From NCBI RefSeq assembly GCF_000582785.1, contig NZ_HG931173.1:1590877-1654876 (forward strand): DNA of 64,000 bases. Reading direction: 5' to 3'. Made by a program: the position numbers and the translations under genes. The notes under the pieces are model-generated. The model made no database searches, was not told where the DNA came from, and saw only the letters and a program-made list of their open reading frames with translations. Each line of letters starts with the position of its first letter. Position 1 is the first letter of the stretch. Source of the DNA: Candidatus Blastococcus massiliensis AP3. Lineage in GTDB: Bacteria > Actinomycetota > Actinomycetes > Mycobacteriales > Geodermatophilaceae. Positions 50,108 through 62,101 of the stretch are shown one piece after another.

Positions 50108-51769
50108 TCAGACCTTGAAGCGGGACACGGCCTCCTGCAGTTCGCCGCTCATCCGCGCCAGCTCGCCCGCGGCGCTCTGGGCGTCGGCGACCCGCTGGTT
50201 GGTCTCCTGCGTACCGGCAGCCAGCCCGGAGATCGCCGCGGCGATGCCCTGGGTGCCGCTGGCGGCCTCGGCCACGTTGCGGTTCATCTCGTTCGTGGTC
50301 GCGGTCTGCTCCTCGACCGCCGCGGCGATGGTCGCCTGGAAGTCGTTGATCTCGCCGATGACCGTGGAGATCTGGCTGATCGCGTCGACCGCGCCGGCGG
50401 TGTCGGCCTGGATGGCCTCCACCCGCTGGGAGATGTCCTCGGTCGCCCGGGCCGTCTCCTGCGCCAGCTCCTTGACCTCGCTGGCGACGACGGCGAAGCC
50501 CTTGCCGGCCTCCCCGGCCCGCGCCGCCTCGATGGTGGCGTTGAGGGCGAGCAGGTTGGTCTGCTCGGCGATGCCGTTGATCAGCTTGATGACCGTGGCG
50601 ATCTCCTGCGAGGAGTCACCGAGCTTGCCGACCGTGCGCGTGGTGTTCTCCGCGACGGACACGGCCTGACCGGCGATGCGAGCGGCCTCGGTGGCGTTGT
50701 GCGCGATCTCGCGGATCGCGGACTCCATCTGCGAGGAGCCGGTGGCCACCGTGTCGACGCTGGAGGCGACGGCACCGGCGGAGGTGACGACGTCGTCGGC
50801 CTGGCCGGCGGCGGTCTCCGCGTTCGCCCGCATGCCCTCGGCGGCGGAGTTGAGCTGCTGGGACGCCGCGGCCAGCCGCGTGGAGGAGTCACTGACGAGC
50901 AGCAGGACGTGGCCGATCGCGTCGAGGGTCTCGTCCAGGGAGTTGGCCATGTCCTCGAGCTCGGCGCCGCCGGTCTTGCCGGCACGCACCGTCATGTCGC
51001 CGGCGGCGACCTGGCCCAGGACCTCGCGGATGCGCTGCACCGGCCGGGTGACGCCGCGCGAGACGAGCGTGGCCAGCACGACGCTGATCAGCAGGCCGGC
51101 GGCCATGATCGCGAGGGTCAGGTTGCGTGCCGTCGCGTAGGCGTCGGCAGCCTTGGCGGCGGTCGCCGAGGACTCCGCCGAAGCGGCCGCGGTGGCGGCG
51201 TCGATCGACTCCTTGATGATCACCTCGTTCTCGCCCATGATCCCGAGGAGCTCGACGGCGCGCGCCGGGTTGCTCGCGATGAAGCCGGGCGTCTGGAGCT
51301 CGGCCAGCGCGGGCAGGTAGGTGTCCACTGCCGTCGCGAACTCCCTGAACGCCACGCGCGCCTCCGGGGACAGCGGCATGGCGCCGACGGCGTCCGTCCG
51401 GTCCGCGAGGATCTGCATGTACTCGGCGGCCTTCTCCTTCGCCGTCGCGATGGTCGCCGGGGGCAGGAGCGTGACGTTCGACCGGGCGACGTTGGCGGAC
51501 AGCTGCCACCAGTCGGCCTCGAGTCGGCGGAGACCGTCCAGCGGGACCGCGCCCTCGTTGTAGACCTGCTCGGCGTTCTCGCTGAGCGAGGACATCCGGT
51601 TGATGCCGAAGGCGCCCACGCCGACGGTGGTCAGGGCGACGACGAGGATGGCGCCCAGCATCCGGCTCCGGAGGCCGAAGCGGGACCGGGTGGGCTTCGC
51701 CTCGTCCTGCGCCGCGTCGTCACCGAGGACGTCGTCGACCGGTGCCGCGGGGTCGTGCACCTGCTCCAT
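50108..51769 (-). CDS. Methyl-accepting chemotaxis protein
   Basis: A 553-residue receptor. Cytoplasmic N-terminus; helix 1 (~36-56); a four-helix-bundle ligand domain (~57-212); helix 2 (~213-233); HAMP (~235-285); and a long signalling coiled coil whose tip is [19 protein letters not shown] with [13 protein letters not shown] (~396-430). The tip is well conserved, so coupling to CheA/CheW is expected, although no che genes are in the window. ATG 51769. It is isolated as a single gene. Confidence 0.94.
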   Translation of the reverse strand: MEQVHDPAAPVDDVLGDDAAQDEAKPTRSRFGLRSRMLGAILVVALTTVGVGAFGINRMSSLSENAEQVYNEGAVPLDGLRRLEADWWQLSANVARSNVTLLPPATIATAKEKAAEYMQILADRTDAVGAMPLSPEARVAFREFATAVDTYLPALAELQTPGFIASNPARAVELLGIMGENEVIIKESIDAATAAASAESSATAAKAADAYATARNLTLAIMAAGLLISVVLATLVSRGVTRPVQRIREVLGQVAAGDMTVRAGKTGGAELEDMANSLDETLDAIGHVLLLVSDSSTRLAAASQQLNSAAEGMRANAETAAGQADDVVTSAGAVASSVDTVATGSSQMESAIREIAHNATEAARIAGQAVSVAENTTRTVGKLGDSSQEIATVIKLINGIAEQTNLLALNATIEAARAGEAGKGFAVVASEVKELAQETARATEDISQRVEAIQADTAGAVDAISQISTVIGEINDFQATIAAAVEEQTATTNEMNRNVAEAASGTQGIAAAISGLAAGTQETNQRVADAQSAAGELARMSGELQEAVSRFKV

Positions 51770-51872
51770 GCCTGCCTGCTCTCCTGTACCTACTGCACTG
51801 AGGGGACTCGCAGAGCTTTCGGCAGAGCGGAACCGATGTTGAGCCGATCCCCGGGAGGAGCGCCGACGGCGG

Positions 51873-52676
51873 CTAGAGGGTGTCGAGGAAGGCCGCGACG
51901 CCGTCCTCGTCGTTGCCGACGGTGACGTCCGTGGCGACGGCGAGGAGGCCGGGGTGGGCGTGCGCCATGGCGACCGCCCGGCCGCCGGCCGCGCGCACCC
52001 ACTCGAAGGCGGCGATGTCGTTGGGCATGTCCCCGAACACGACGACGTCCTCCGGCCCGATGCCGTGGTCCGCGGCGACCCGCGCCAGCCCGGAGGCCTT
52101 CGTGACGCCGGCCGCCGAGATCTCCGCCAGCGCGTCGGGACCCGAGTGCGTGACCGTGGCGCGGTCCCCGACGATCTCCTCGACCAGGCGCACGAACTCG
52201 TCGCGCGGCAGGTGCTCGTGGCGGGCCAGCAGCTTCGCCACCGGGTTGGTGATCATCTCCTCGAGGGTCGCCACCTCCACCCCGGGCGCGTTCACGTCCC
52301 AGCGGGGCCGGTAGATCGGTTCGTGACGGAACTCCAGCCCGTACTCGACCGCGAACCACGTGTCCGGCTGGTGCCTGCGGAGCTCGTTCGTGACCGAACG
52401 GAGGACGTCGGGGTGCACCGGCTCCTCGTGCAGGATCTCGAACCGTTCGAGGTCCAGGAGGACGGCGCCGTTGCAGCAGACCGCGGTGCCGAAGCGCAGC
52501 ACCTCGCGGACCCGGTGCATCCAGCGCGGGGGCCGGCCGGTGGCCAGGACCACCGGGACGCCGTCGGCGCGCCACCGCTCGAGCTCGGCGACGGTGGCCG
52601 CGCTGACAGTGTCGTCACTGCGCAGCAGGGTGCCGTCCATGTCGCTGGCGATCAGCCGCGGTCGCCAGTCAGACAT
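51873..52676 (-). CDS. HAD-family (Cof-type) hydrolase
   Basis: A 267-residue phosphatase of the HAD IIB/Cof class. Motif I DMDGTLL (nucleophile Asp ~12), motif II ATGR, motif III Lys in [10 protein letters not shown], motif [15 protein letters not shown]. It would dephosphorylate a sugar phosphate or similar metabolite. It lies 11 bp from a second, related HAD gene in the same direction; the two probably arose by duplication and form an operon with serS. Confidence 0.9.
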   Translation of the reverse strand: MSDWRPRLIASDMDGTLLRSDDTVSAATVAELERWRADGVPVVLATGRPPRWMHRVREVLRFGTAVCCNGAVLLDLERFEILHEEPVHPDVLRSVTNELRRHQPDTWFAVEYGLEFRHEPIYRPRWDVNAPGVEVATLEEMITNPVAKLLARHEHLPRDEFVRLVEEIVGDRATVTHSGPDALAEISAAGVTKASGLARVAADHGIGPEDVVVFGDMPNDIAAFEWVRAAGGRAVAMAHAHPGLLAVATDVTVGNDEDGVAAFLDTL

Positions 52677-52687
52677 CGCGCATCCGG

Positions 52688-53593
52688 TCAGCCATCGGCG
52701 AGGACCGCCTCCAGGTAGCGCGCGACGCCGTCGGCCCGGTGCCCGCTGGTGAGGTCGGAGGTGAGCGCGCGGACGTCGGGGTGCGCGTTGGCCACGGCCA
52801 CGGCGCGGCCGCCGGCCTCCTGGACGGCGGCGAGCATCGGCAGGTCGTTGGGCATGTCGCCGAAGGCGAGGACGTCGCCGAACCCGACGCCGTACCGGTC
52901 GAGGGCCAGCTGCAGGCCGCTGGCCTTGGTGATGCCCGGCGGCAGCACCTCGATGAAGCCGAGGCCGGCGTGGGTGACCTCGGCGTCGGCCGGGTCGACG
53001 ACCGCCCGGGCGTGCGCGAGGAGCTCGTCCTGGTCGAGGGTCGCCGAGCGCAGGAAGACCTTGAGGACGGCGCCGTCGGGCAGCACCTCGCCCCGCGCGA
53101 GGAGGTGGGAGAGCTCGGGGTAGGGCCAGTCGAAGCCGTGCTCGACGCGCAGGCGGGTGCGCACCTCGCCCTGCTCCGCCGCGTCCTCGACGGCGATGGT
53201 GACGTCGCCGGCCACCTGCTCGATCGCCTCGATCACCCGGACGGCCTGCTCCCGGGGCATCGCCACCGCGCGCAGCACCTCGTCGCGCTCGAGGTCGACG
53301 ACGAAGCCGCCCTGGCTCAGCACGCCCAGCCCGCGCCCGTCGAGGGCGGCGCGCACGGTCTCCAGCAGCCGGGGACCGCGGCCGGTGACCCCGACGACCG
53401 GGATCCCCGCTGCCCAGCACGCATCCAGCGCCGCGCGCGTGCGGGGGCTGACCTCGCCCCGCTCGTCCAGGAGCGTGCCGTCGAGGTCGCTGGCCACGAG
53501 CTTGGGACGCCACGACCCGAGCGCACCGAGCTCCACGACCTGGTCCGCGCCCTCGAGGATCCCGTGGGGGCGGATCGCCCGCGGTGCGGTCAT
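52688..53593 (-). CDS. HAD-family (Cof-type) hydrolase
   Basis: A 301-residue relative of the next gene. Motif I SDLDGTLL (Asp ~34), motif II VTGRGPR, the Lys in [12 protein letters not shown], motif [13 protein letters not shown]. An extra ~25 residues precede the domain. The ATG overlaps the serS stop (ATGA), so it is translated with seryl-tRNA synthetase. Linkage to serS suggests a housekeeping clean-up phosphatase, but the substrate is unknown. Confidence 0.9.
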   Translation of the reverse strand: MTAPRAIRPHGILEGADQVVELGALGSWRPKLVASDLDGTLLDERGEVSPRTRAALDACWAAGIPVVGVTGRGPRLLETVRAALDGRGLGVLSQGGFVVDLERDEVLRAVAMPREQAVRVIEAIEQVAGDVTIAVEDAAEQGEVRTRLRVEHGFDWPYPELSHLLARGEVLPDGAVLKVFLRSATLDQDELLAHARAVVDPADAEVTHAGLGFIEVLPPGITKASGLQLALDRYGVGFGDVLAFGDMPNDLPMLAAVQEAGGRAVAVANAHPDVRALTSDLTSGHRADGVARYLEAVLADG

Positions 53594-54888
53594 GCGGTCG
53601 GCGGGATCGGGGCGGCCAGCGTCATCCCCGGGGTGAGCGCCTCGACGCCGCCCAGCCACGGGCGCAGCGCGACCGGGACGTGCACCGAGCCGTCGGCGCG
53701 CTGGTGCACCTCGAGCAGGCAGGCGATGGTGCGCGCGATGGCGCAGAGCGTGCCGTTGAGCGTGGCGGCGGTCTGGTTCTTCCCGTCCGCGTCGCGGTAG
53801 CGGATGTTCAGCCTCCGGGCCTGGAAGGTGGTGCAGTCCGACGTGCTGGTCAGCTCGCGGTAGGTGCCCTGGGTGGGGAACCACGCCTCGATGTCGTACT
53901 TGCGGGCGGCGCTGGTGCCGAGGTCACCGGCGGCGATGTCGACCACGCGGTAGGGCAGCTCCAGCGCCTGGAGGAACTCCTCCTCCCACTGCAGCAGCCG
54001 CAGGTGCTCAGCGGCAGCCTCCTCGGGTGCACAGAAGCTGAACATCTCGACCTTGTCGAACCAGTGCACGCGGATGATGCCGCGGGTGTCCTTGCCGTAG
54101 GAGCCGGCCTCGCGGCGGAAGCAGGACGACCATCCGGCGTAGCGCTTCGGCCCGTTCGCGAGGTCGAGCACCTCGTTGCCGTGCATCCCGGCCAGCGCGA
54201 CCTCGGAGGTGCCGACGAGGTACAGGTCGTCGCGCTCGATCCGGTACACCTCCTCGTCGTGCTCGCCGAGGAAGCCGGTGCCCTCCATGGCGCTGGGCTT
54301 GACCAGCGCGGGGGCGATGACCGGGGTGAACCCGGCGGCGACGGCGCGGCTGATGGCCAACTGGGCCAGCGCGAACTCCAGCAGCGCCCCGGGCCCGGTG
54401 AGGAAGTAGAACCGGCTGCCCGACACCTTGGCGCCGCGCTCCATGTCGATGGCGCCGAGGGCCTCGCCGATCTCGATGTGGTCGCGCACCGGGAAGTCGT
54501 AGGTGGGCACCTCGCCGACGGTGCGCAGCGGAACGGCGTCGTCCTCACCGCCGGGCGGGACGCCGTCGTGGACGACGTTGGCGAGCGCGAGGTGGGCCTC
54601 GCGCAGCGCGGCGTCGGCGGCCCGCTGGGCCTCCTCGGCCTGCTTGACCTCGGCGGCCAGGGCCTTGGCCTTCTCGAGGACGGCGGGGCGCTCCTCGGGA
54701 GTCGCCTTCTTCACCGACTGCGAGGCGGCCTTCTGCTCGCCGCGCAGGTCGTCGGCGCGCTTGACCACCTCGCGGCGGGTGGCATCGGCCTCCAGCAGCG
54801 CGTCCACCAGGGACTCGTCGGCGCCCCGGGCCCGCTGGCTGGCACGGACGGCGTCGGGGTTCTCGCGCACGAGTCGCAGGTCGATCAC
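53590..54888 (-). CDS. serS: Seryl-tRNA synthetase
   Basis: A 432-residue class II synthetase that charges tRNA-Ser. The N-terminal coiled-coil arm (~25-100) binds the long variable arm of the tRNA. The catalytic core has motif 2 [16 protein letters not shown] and motif 3 in [16 protein letters not shown]. The motif 2 loop reads RVHWFDKVE, with Trp (~276) where RVHQFDK is usual. GTG start, no clear Shine-Dalgarno, and an inverted repeat 11 nt upstream. It heads the operon with two HAD genes. Confidence 0.96.
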   Translation of the reverse strand: MIDLRLVRENPDAVRASQRARGADESLVDALLEADATRREVVKRADDLRGEQKAASQSVKKATPEERPAVLEKAKALAAEVKQAEEAQRAADAALREAHLALANVVHDGVPPGGEDDAVPLRTVGEVPTYDFPVRDHIEIGEALGAIDMERGAKVSGSRFYFLTGPGALLEFALAQLAISRAVAAGFTPVIAPALVKPSAMEGTGFLGEHDEEVYRIERDDLYLVGTSEVALAGMHGNEVLDLANGPKRYAGWSSCFRREAGSYGKDTRGIIRVHWFDKVEMFSFCAPEEAAAEHLRLLQWEEEFLQALELPYRVVDIAAGDLGTSAARKYDIEAWFPTQGTYRELTSTSDCTTFQARRLNIRYRDADGKNQTAATLNGTLCAIARTIACLLEVHQRADGSVHVPVALRPWLGGVEALTPGMTLAAPIPPTA

Positions 54889-54898
54889 GGGGCAACTT

Positions 54899-56810
<1,912 letters not shown>

Positions 56811-56820
56811 CCGGGGGGCC

Positions 56821-56826
56821 TACGCT
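56821..56826 (+). promoter_or_regulatory. Putative leaderless -10 (TACGCT)
   Basis: TACGCT ends 6 nt before the rhodanese GTG at 56833. Confidence 0.4.
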
Positions 56827-56832
56827 CGGCAG

Positions 56833-57288
56833 GTGCCCCGGACGACGACGCGACGCGGAGCCCTCGTCCTGCTCGCCACGGCACTGCTCACCACCGGCTG
56901 CGCGGGCGGCGGGACGCGGAGCACCGAGGCCGCCCCGTCGTCCGCCGCCGCGGTCCTGCTGGAGCCGGCCGCGTTCGCCGACGTGGTCGCCGACGACGAG
57001 GCGTTCGTCATCAACGTGCACGTGCCCGACGAGGGGTCGATCGAGGGCACGGACGCCGCCATCCCCTTCGACCGGATCGAGCAGCAGCAGGCGGATCTGC
57101 CGGAGGACCGCCGCACGCCACTGGCCGTGTACTGCCGCTCCGGCAGCATGAGCGCCGAAGCCGTGGCCGCGCTGACCGAGCTCGGCTACGCCGACATCGT
57201 GGACCTCGAGGGCGGCATGCTGGCCTGGACGGCGGAGGGGCGGCCCCTGCTGCCGCCGGGCGCCGGACCCGGGAGCGACCCCGGGTAG
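56833..57288 (+). CDS. Rhodanese-domain lipoprotein
   Basis: A 151-residue exported protein: signal peptide with lipobox TTGC (Cys ~23), a Ser/Ala linker, and a rhodanese domain (~45-140). The active-site loop is AVYCRSGSMS (Cys ~101), followed by GYADIVDLEGGMLAW. It would transfer sulfane sulfur or act as a redox/sulfur sensor outside the membrane. The GTG has a TACGCT -10 and no Shine-Dalgarno, hence probably leaderless. Confidence 0.88.
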   Translation: MPRTTTRRGALVLLATALLTTGCAGGGTRSTEAAPSSAAAVLLEPAAFADVVADDEAFVINVHVPDEGSIEGTDAAIPFDRIEQQQADLPEDRRTPLAVYCRSGSMSAEAVAALTELGYADIVDLEGGMLAWTAEGRPLLPPGAGPGSDPG

Positions 57289-57291
57289 CGT
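57286..57291 (+). promoter_or_regulatory. Putative leaderless -10 (TAGCGT)
   Basis: TAGCGT overlaps the rhodanese stop and ends 8 nt before the GTG at 57300. Confidence 0.35.
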
Positions 57292-57299
57292 CCGACGAC

Positions 57300-57635
57300 G
57301 TGCCCGAGAACATCGCCGCCACCGGCAAGCTGCCGATCAAGATGCTGCACGACCGCATCCTGGTCGCGCTCCGCAAGGAGGACGGCGACCGGCGCTCCAG
57401 CGGCGGCATCCTGATCCCCGCGACCGCGCAGGTGGCCAAGCGGCTGGTGTGGGGCGAGGCCAAGGGCGTGGGCCCGAACGTGCGCCAGATCAAGATCGGC
57501 GACCAGGTGCTGTTCTCCCCCGAGGACCAGCACGAGGTCGAGGTGCACGGCGAGGACCTGATCATCCTGCGCGAGCGGGACGTGCACGCCGTCGCCGCCG
57601 AGCGGATCGAGGAATCGACCGGCCTGTACCTCTGA
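57300..57635 (+). CDS. GroES-like co-chaperonin family protein
   Basis: A 111-residue protein with the Cpn10 core: KMLHDRILVALRKEDGDRRS (matching the PLxDRVLV block), then SSGGILIPATAQ in the mobile-loop region, GVGPNVRQIKIGDQVLF and EDLIILRERDV. It has an N-terminal extension and a changed middle compared with GroES, and groEL is not adjacent, so it may be a specialised paralogue. The mobile-loop pattern GGILIP is kept, so chaperonin binding is possible. Confidence 0.85.
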   Translation: MPENIAATGKLPIKMLHDRILVALRKEDGDRRSSGGILIPATAQVAKRLVWGEAKGVGPNVRQIKIGDQVLFSPEDQHEVEVHGEDLIILRERDVHAVAAERIEESTGLYL

Positions 57636-57643
57636 GGAAGCAC

Positions 57644-58120
57644 TCACGGTGGGGGCGGGTCCGTGCGGGCGTGCCGGGTGACGACGTCGGTCATGTCCAG
57701 CAGGAACCGGTGGACGACGGCGAGCTGCTCGGGGGTGTAGTCCGCCATGGCGGCGGCGAGGTCCCGCGCCAGCCCGCCGAAGTGCTCGGCCCCGGCGGCC
57801 ATCGTGGAGTCCGACATCTCCAGCACCACCCGCCGGCGGTCCTCGTCGTCCCTCGTCCGGCGCAGATGTCCGACCTTCTCCAGCCGGTCGACCAGCGCCG
57901 TCACCGACGCCGAGCGCAGGTCGACCGCCTCACCCAGCCGGCCGGCGGTCAGCGCCTCCCCGCGGCGGGCGGCGTCCATGATCGCGACCAGCGCACGCAC
58001 GTCGGTGCGGTTCAGGCCGTGCATCTGGGCGAATCGCTGGCCGACTGCATCCAGTTCCACGGTCAGCCGGCGAAGGAGCAACGCCAGCTCCTGGCGCTCG
58101 CGGGCGGCGTCCTCGGACAT
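57644..58120 (-). CDS. MarR-family regulator
   Basis: A 158-residue winged-helix repressor: LNRTDVRALVAIMDAARRG, then LTAGRLGEAVDLRSASVTAL as recognition helix, and the wing HLRRTRDDEDRRRVVLEMS. ATG 58120 has a strong GGAGGT site and is preferred to the ATG 11 codons upstream. It is divergent from an MMPL transporter gene with a perfect dyad between them, the classic arrangement of a repressor controlling itself and an efflux pump. Confidence 0.92.
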   Translation of the reverse strand: MSEDAARERQELALLLRRLTVELDAVGQRFAQMHGLNRTDVRALVAIMDAARRGEALTAGRLGEAVDLRSASVTALVDRLEKVGHLRRTRDDEDRRRVVLEMSDSTMAAGAEHFGGLARDLAAAMADYTPEQLAVVHRFLLDMTDVVTRHARTDPPPP

Positions 58121-58159
58121 GTCACCTCCGTTCGCGCGCCGCAGGGATCCCACCTAATC

Positions 58160-58174
58160 TCTCGATGATCGAGA
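58160..58174. promoter_or_regulatory. MarR operator
   Basis: TCTCGAT-G-ATCGAGA is a perfect 7-1-7 dyad in the 76-bp gap between marR and mmpL, placed over the likely promoters of both. Confidence 0.75.
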
Positions 58175-58196
58175 TTATCGACCGCCGAAGGACATC

Positions 58197-60335
58197 ATGG
58201 CCCGCCGTACCCGCATCCTCCGCTGGCTGATCCCGGCGCTCATCGCCATCGCGTGGCTGGCGCTCGCCGGCCCGCTGGGCTCGTTCAGCGGCAAGCTCGG
58301 CGAGGTCTCGGAGAACGACTCCGCCGCCTTCCTGCCCGACAGCGCGGAGTCCACGCGGGTCACCGAGCTGAGCCGGGAGTTCCAGAGCGAGCGCACGCTC
58401 CCGGTGATCCTGCTGTGGGAGAGCGACGACGGGCCCCTCGACCCGGCCGCCCTCGGCGAGGCGCAGGAGCGGATCGACGAGGCGGTCGGCATCGCCGAGG
58501 ACGCCGGCGCGCTGAAGGGCGAGGCGTCGCCGGCGATCCCCTCGGAGGACGGCGAGGCGGTCCAGGCGGTCCTGCCGTTCGACCCCGACCTGGGCGACAC
58601 GCTCGGCGAGATCGTCGGCGAACTGCGCGGACTGGACGGCATCGACGGCACCACCGCCTTCGTCACCGGCCCCGGCGCGATCTTCTCGGACTTCGCCGAG
58701 GGCTTCTCGGGCATCGACGGTCTGCTGCTGGTGGCGGCGTTCGGCGTCGTCCTGCTGATCCTGCTCGTCGTCTACCGCAGCCCGCTGCTGCCGTTGCTCG
58801 TCATCGGCACCGCCGGCATGGCGCTGGTCGTCTCGCTCGCGGTCGCGTACTTCCTGGCCAAGCAGGGCTGGATCGACGTCAACGGCCAGAGCCAGGGCAT
58901 CGCCTCCATCCTGGTCGTCGGAGCGGCCACCGACTACGGCCTGCTGCTGGTCGCCCGCTACCGCGAGGAGCTCCGGCGGGAGCAGTCGAAGTACACCGCG
59001 ATGCGGGTGGCCCTGAAGCAGTCGTGGGAGCCGATCCTGGCCTCGGGCGGCACGGTGATCCTCGGCGTCCTCTGCCTGCTCTTCTCCGACCTGGGCTCCA
59101 ACCGCGGCCTCGGCCCGATCTCCGCGGTCTGCATCGCGTTCGCCATGCTCGCCGCGCTCACCTTCCTGCCCGCCGTCCTGGTGCTGTTCGGCCGGGCCGC
59201 GTTCTGGCCCTTCCGCCCGAAGCACGGCCAGGAGACCGCACAGGGCAGGGGCTGGGAGCGGATCGCCACCTCCGTCGGCCGTCGGCCCCGCCGCTACCTG
59301 CTCGTCAGCGGCGGCGCGCTCGTCGCCCTCGCGCTGTTCGTGCCGGCCTTCGACTCCGACGGCATCCCGCTGTCCGAGGGGGTGCGCGGCGGCTCCGAGT
59401 CCGGCGAGGGCCAGGAGGCCATCGCCCGGCACTTCGAGGCCGGCGCCGCCAGCCCGGCGATCATCATCACCCCCGCCGACGGCTGGCAGGACGTCGCCGA
59501 TGCCGCCGCCGGGACCGACGGCGTCGCCGAGGTGGAACCGTTCACCGGCGAGCAGGCCGGCCCGCCCGGGGCCGGGAACGGTGAACCGCTCGAGGTCGAC
59601 GGCCTGGTGCGGCTGGAGGCGACCCTGGACGACGCCCCCGACAGCGAGGCCGCGCAGGGCACCGTCGAGGCGCTGCGGACGACGGTGAGCGGCGTCGACC
59701 CCGACGCGCTGGTCGGCGGCACGTCCGCACAGGACCTCGACACCCAGGACACCGCGGCTCGCGACCTGCTGGTCATCGTGCCGCTGGTGCTGCTGGTGAT
59801 CACCGTCGTGCTGGCGCTGCTGCTGCGCGCGATCGTGGCCCCGATCCTGCTGGTCGCCACCACCGCGCTGAGCACCGCGGCGACCGTCGGCGTCGCCGCG
59901 CTGGTGTTCGACCACCTGTTCCAGTTCCCCGGCAGCGACCCGCAGGTGCTCCTGATCGGGTTCGTGTTCCTGGTGGCGCTGGGGATCGACTACAACATCT
60001 TCCTGATGACCCGTGCCCGGGAGGAGTCGATCCGGCTCGGGGCGAGGGAGGGCGTGCTGCGGTCGCTGGCGGTGACCGGCGGGGTGATCACGAGCGCCGG
60101 CCTGGTGCTGGCGGCCACCTTCGGCGCGCTGACCGTGCTACCGCTGGTCATCCTCATCCAGCTGGGCTTCCTGGTCGGCTTCGGCGTCCTGCTCGACACC
60201 TTCGTCGTCCGCACCCTGCTCGTGCCGGCCGCCGTCCACCTCATCGGCGACAAGGTCTGGTGGCCCAGCGTGCTGGCGGACGGGCCGACGGCGCCGGCGG
60301 AGGAACGGGAGCTCAGCGGGGCTTCGGCGAGGTGA
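58197..60335 (+). CDS. MMPL-family RND transporter
   Basis: A 712-residue inner-membrane transporter with about 11-12 helices in two halves, each preceded by a large extracytoplasmic loop (~35-175 and ~380-520). Helix-borne motifs GAATDYGLLLVARYREEL and LGIDYNIFLMTRAREE contain the proton-relay Asp/Tyr pairs. Such proteins export lipids or drugs. MarR control points to inducible efflux. ATG with GAAGGA upstream; the stop abuts the convergent gene. Confidence 0.93.
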   Translation: MARRTRILRWLIPALIAIAWLALAGPLGSFSGKLGEVSENDSAAFLPDSAESTRVTELSREFQSERTLPVILLWESDDGPLDPAALGEAQERIDEAVGIAEDAGALKGEASPAIPSEDGEAVQAVLPFDPDLGDTLGEIVGELRGLDGIDGTTAFVTGPGAIFSDFAEGFSGIDGLLLVAAFGVVLLILLVVYRSPLLPLLVIGTAGMALVVSLAVAYFLAKQGWIDVNGQSQGIASILVVGAATDYGLLLVARYREELRREQSKYTAMRVALKQSWEPILASGGTVILGVLCLLFSDLGSNRGLGPISAVCIAFAMLAALTFLPAVLVLFGRAAFWPFRPKHGQETAQGRGWERIATSVGRRPRRYLLVSGGALVALALFVPAFDSDGIPLSEGVRGGSESGEGQEAIARHFEAGAASPAIIITPADGWQDVADAAAGTDGVAEVEPFTGEQAGPPGAGNGEPLEVDGLVRLEATLDDAPDSEAAQGTVEALRTTVSGVDPDALVGGTSAQDLDTQDTAARDLLVIVPLVLLVITVVLALLLRAIVAPILLVATTALSTAATVGVAALVFDHLFQFPGSDPQVLLIGFVFLVALGIDYNIFLMTRAREESIRLGAREGVLRSLAVTGGVITSAGLVLAATFGALTVLPLVILIQLGFLVGFGVLLDTFVVRTLLVPAAVHLIGDKVWWPSVLADGPTAPAEERELSGASAR

Positions 60336-60761
60336 TCAGCACTCCACGCCGTCCTCGGTGACGCCCACGTGGATGCAGTCGAGCACCGAGACGAAGTCCA
60401 GCCGCTGGTCAGCGGTGAGGGCGCCGGGCTCGAACCGAACCACGATCCAGCCCGACTTGTAGGCCTCGCCGGCGAACCGGCGGGCGGCGGCGACGGCGTC
60501 GGCGTGGTCGGCGAAGCGGTACATGGTGAGGGTCTCGGACGTGACGGCCTGGTCGCAGGGCAGGTCGTCGGTGCACAGCTCGTCGGTGGCCCAGCGGGCG
60601 CCAGGCATCATCTCCCGGTCCCAGGCGTGGCGGGTCTCCGCCCAGCCGGCCAGGTCGATCCGCTGCCGGCCGTCGTAGGTGGCCACCTGCCCGGCGGCCC
60701 ACACGATCCCCGCGCCGACCAGGGCGCCGACCAGCAGCGAGAAGGGGCGCGCGCGGGTCAT
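60336..60761 (-). CDS. Hypothetical exported or membrane-anchored protein
   Basis: A 141-residue protein with an N-terminal hydrophobic segment (FSLLVGALVGAGIVWAAGQV, ~7-26) and a soluble part with two Cys near ELCTDDLPCDQAV and two near VLDCIHVGVTEDGVEC. The four Cys may form disulfides outside the cell. No family recognised. ATG 60761; an in-frame ATG at 60773 is possible. Its TGA abuts the MMPL TGA on the other strand. Confidence 0.7.
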   Translation of the reverse strand: MTRARPFSLLVGALVGAGIVWAAGQVATYDGRQRIDLAGWAETRHAWDREMMPGARWATDELCTDDLPCDQAVTSETLTMYRFADHADAVAAARRFAGEAYKSGWIVVRFEPGALTADQRLDFVSVLDCIHVGVTEDGVEC

Positions 60762-60828
60762 GCGGCGAAGCATCCGGTCCGGCACCCGGCAGGACAAGCA
60801 CCGCCCCGCAAGGGGGAAGGATGCGGTC

Positions 60829-61707
60829 ATGACCTCTCTGCGGATCGCCGTGCTCGGACCCGGCGGCGTCGGCGGGCTGCTCGCCGTCCTCCTCGCCCGG
60901 CAGGGGCACGCGGTCACCTGCCTCGCCCGACCGGAGACGGCGGAGCATCTCACCGAGCACGGCCTGCGGCTCACCAGCGACCGGTTCGGCGAGGTCACGG
61001 CCGAGGTCCGGGGCGCCGAGCGCCTGACCGAACCGGTCGACGTCCTGCTCGTCACCACCAAGGCCACCTCGCTGGCCGAGGCGCTGGAGCGCGTGCCGGC
61101 CGACGTGCTGGGCGACGCGGTCGTGGTCCCGCTGCTCAACGGCGTGGAGCACCTGGCGCTGCTCCGGGAGCGCTACCCCGCGGCGCGCGTGGTCGCCGGC
61201 ACGATCCGGGTGTTCGCCTCGCGCCCCGCGCCCGGCATGATCCGGCACGACGGGCAGCTGGTCGCCGTCCAGCTGGCGCCCGGGGCCGAGCAGCTGGCCG
61301 ACGCCCTCACCGCGGCCGGGATCGACGCGGGCGTCCGCCCCGACGAGGCCGGCCTGCTGTGGGACAAGCTCTGCTTCCTCGCGCCGATGGCGTTGCTGAC
61401 CACCCGGGGCGGGACGCCGCTCGGCACGGTGCGCGACGAGCACGGCGACGAGCTCACCGCCGTCATCGCCGAGGTGGCCGCGGTCGCGGAGGCCGAGGGC
61501 GCAGCGCCGGACCCGGCCGCCACCCGCGACTTCGCCTGGTCGCTGCCCGACGGGATGCGCTCGTCGATGGAGCGGGACGCCGACGAGGGCAACCCGACCG
61601 AGCTCGAGGCGATCGGCGGCGCGGTGCTGCGCGCCGCGGACCGGCACGGCATCGAGGTGCCCGTCACCCGGCGGATCGTCGACGAGCTCCGCGCGCGCTC
61701 AGGCTGA
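60829..61707 (+). CDS. ApbA/PanE-family 2-dehydropantoate reductase-like protein
   Basis: A 292-residue NADP-binding oxidoreductase: LGPGGVGGLLAVLLARQGH at the N-terminus, VTTKATSLAEAL (the KA of the PanE family), VVPLLNGVEH, and the C-terminal domain with LLWDKLCFLAPMALLTT. The central Lys and Asn of PanE appear to be present. It would reduce a 2-oxo acid; the pantothenate role is not shown by the neighbours. ATG with GGGGGAAGG upstream. Confidence 0.87.
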   Translation: MTSLRIAVLGPGGVGGLLAVLLARQGHAVTCLARPETAEHLTEHGLRLTSDRFGEVTAEVRGAERLTEPVDVLLVTTKATSLAEALERVPADVLGDAVVVPLLNGVEHLALLRERYPAARVVAGTIRVFASRPAPGMIRHDGQLVAVQLAPGAEQLADALTAAGIDAGVRPDEAGLLWDKLCFLAPMALLTTRGGTPLGTVRDEHGDELTAVIAEVAAVAEAEGAAPDPAATRDFAWSLPDGMRSSMERDADEGNPTELEAIGGAVLRAADRHGIEVPVTRRIVDELRARSG

Positions 61708-61711
61708 CTCC

Positions 61712-62074
61712 TCAGCCGGCGACGGCGATCCAGGCCAGCAGCACGACGCCGACCAGGACCCACACGAGCGGGACGCGGTTCACCCATCGGGCGGCGCCGA
61801 GCCGGCGGACGCCGAAGAGCACCCACGCCACGACCGACGTGACGACGGCGACCAGCGGATAGCTCCACCAGGCCAGGATCACGAAGGCCGCGAGGATCGA
61901 CTCCCAGTTCGCCAGCCCCATGGTTCCGCCGATGGCCAGGAAGAACCACGGCACGAGGAACAGCACGAAGGCACCCTGGAGGACCCCCAGCTCGATCGCC
62001 GTCGGACGGCGCGGTGCGGGAGCCGGCCCGGTCGTCGTCGCGGGGTACGGGCTCCACGGCGTGGGGTGCGTCAC
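61712..62074 (-). CDS. Small four-helix membrane protein
   Basis: A 120-residue protein: a proline-rich N-terminal tail (HPTPWSPYPATT), then about three to four helices with FLVPWFFLAIGG, YPLVAVVTSVVAWVLFGV and PLVWVLVGVVLLAWIAVA. No family recognised. GTG 62074 is chosen because TACGCT (a -10) lies 8 nt upstream; a longer frame from 62125 would start inside a family A hairpin and is rejected. Confidence 0.68.
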   Translation of the reverse strand: MTHPTPWSPYPATTTGPAPAPRRPTAIELGVLQGAFVLFLVPWFFLAIGGTMGLANWESILAAFVILAWWSYPLVAVVTSVVAWVLFGVRRLGAARWVNRVPLVWVLVGVVLLAWIAVAG

Positions 62075-62082
62075 GGCGCCGG

Positions 62083-62088
62083 AGCGTA
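62083..62088 (-). promoter_or_regulatory. Putative leaderless -10 (TACGCT)
   Basis: Minus-strand TACGCT ends 8 nt before the GTG at 62074. Confidence 0.35.
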
Positions 62089-62101
62089 GCCGCGGGACCG
62101 G

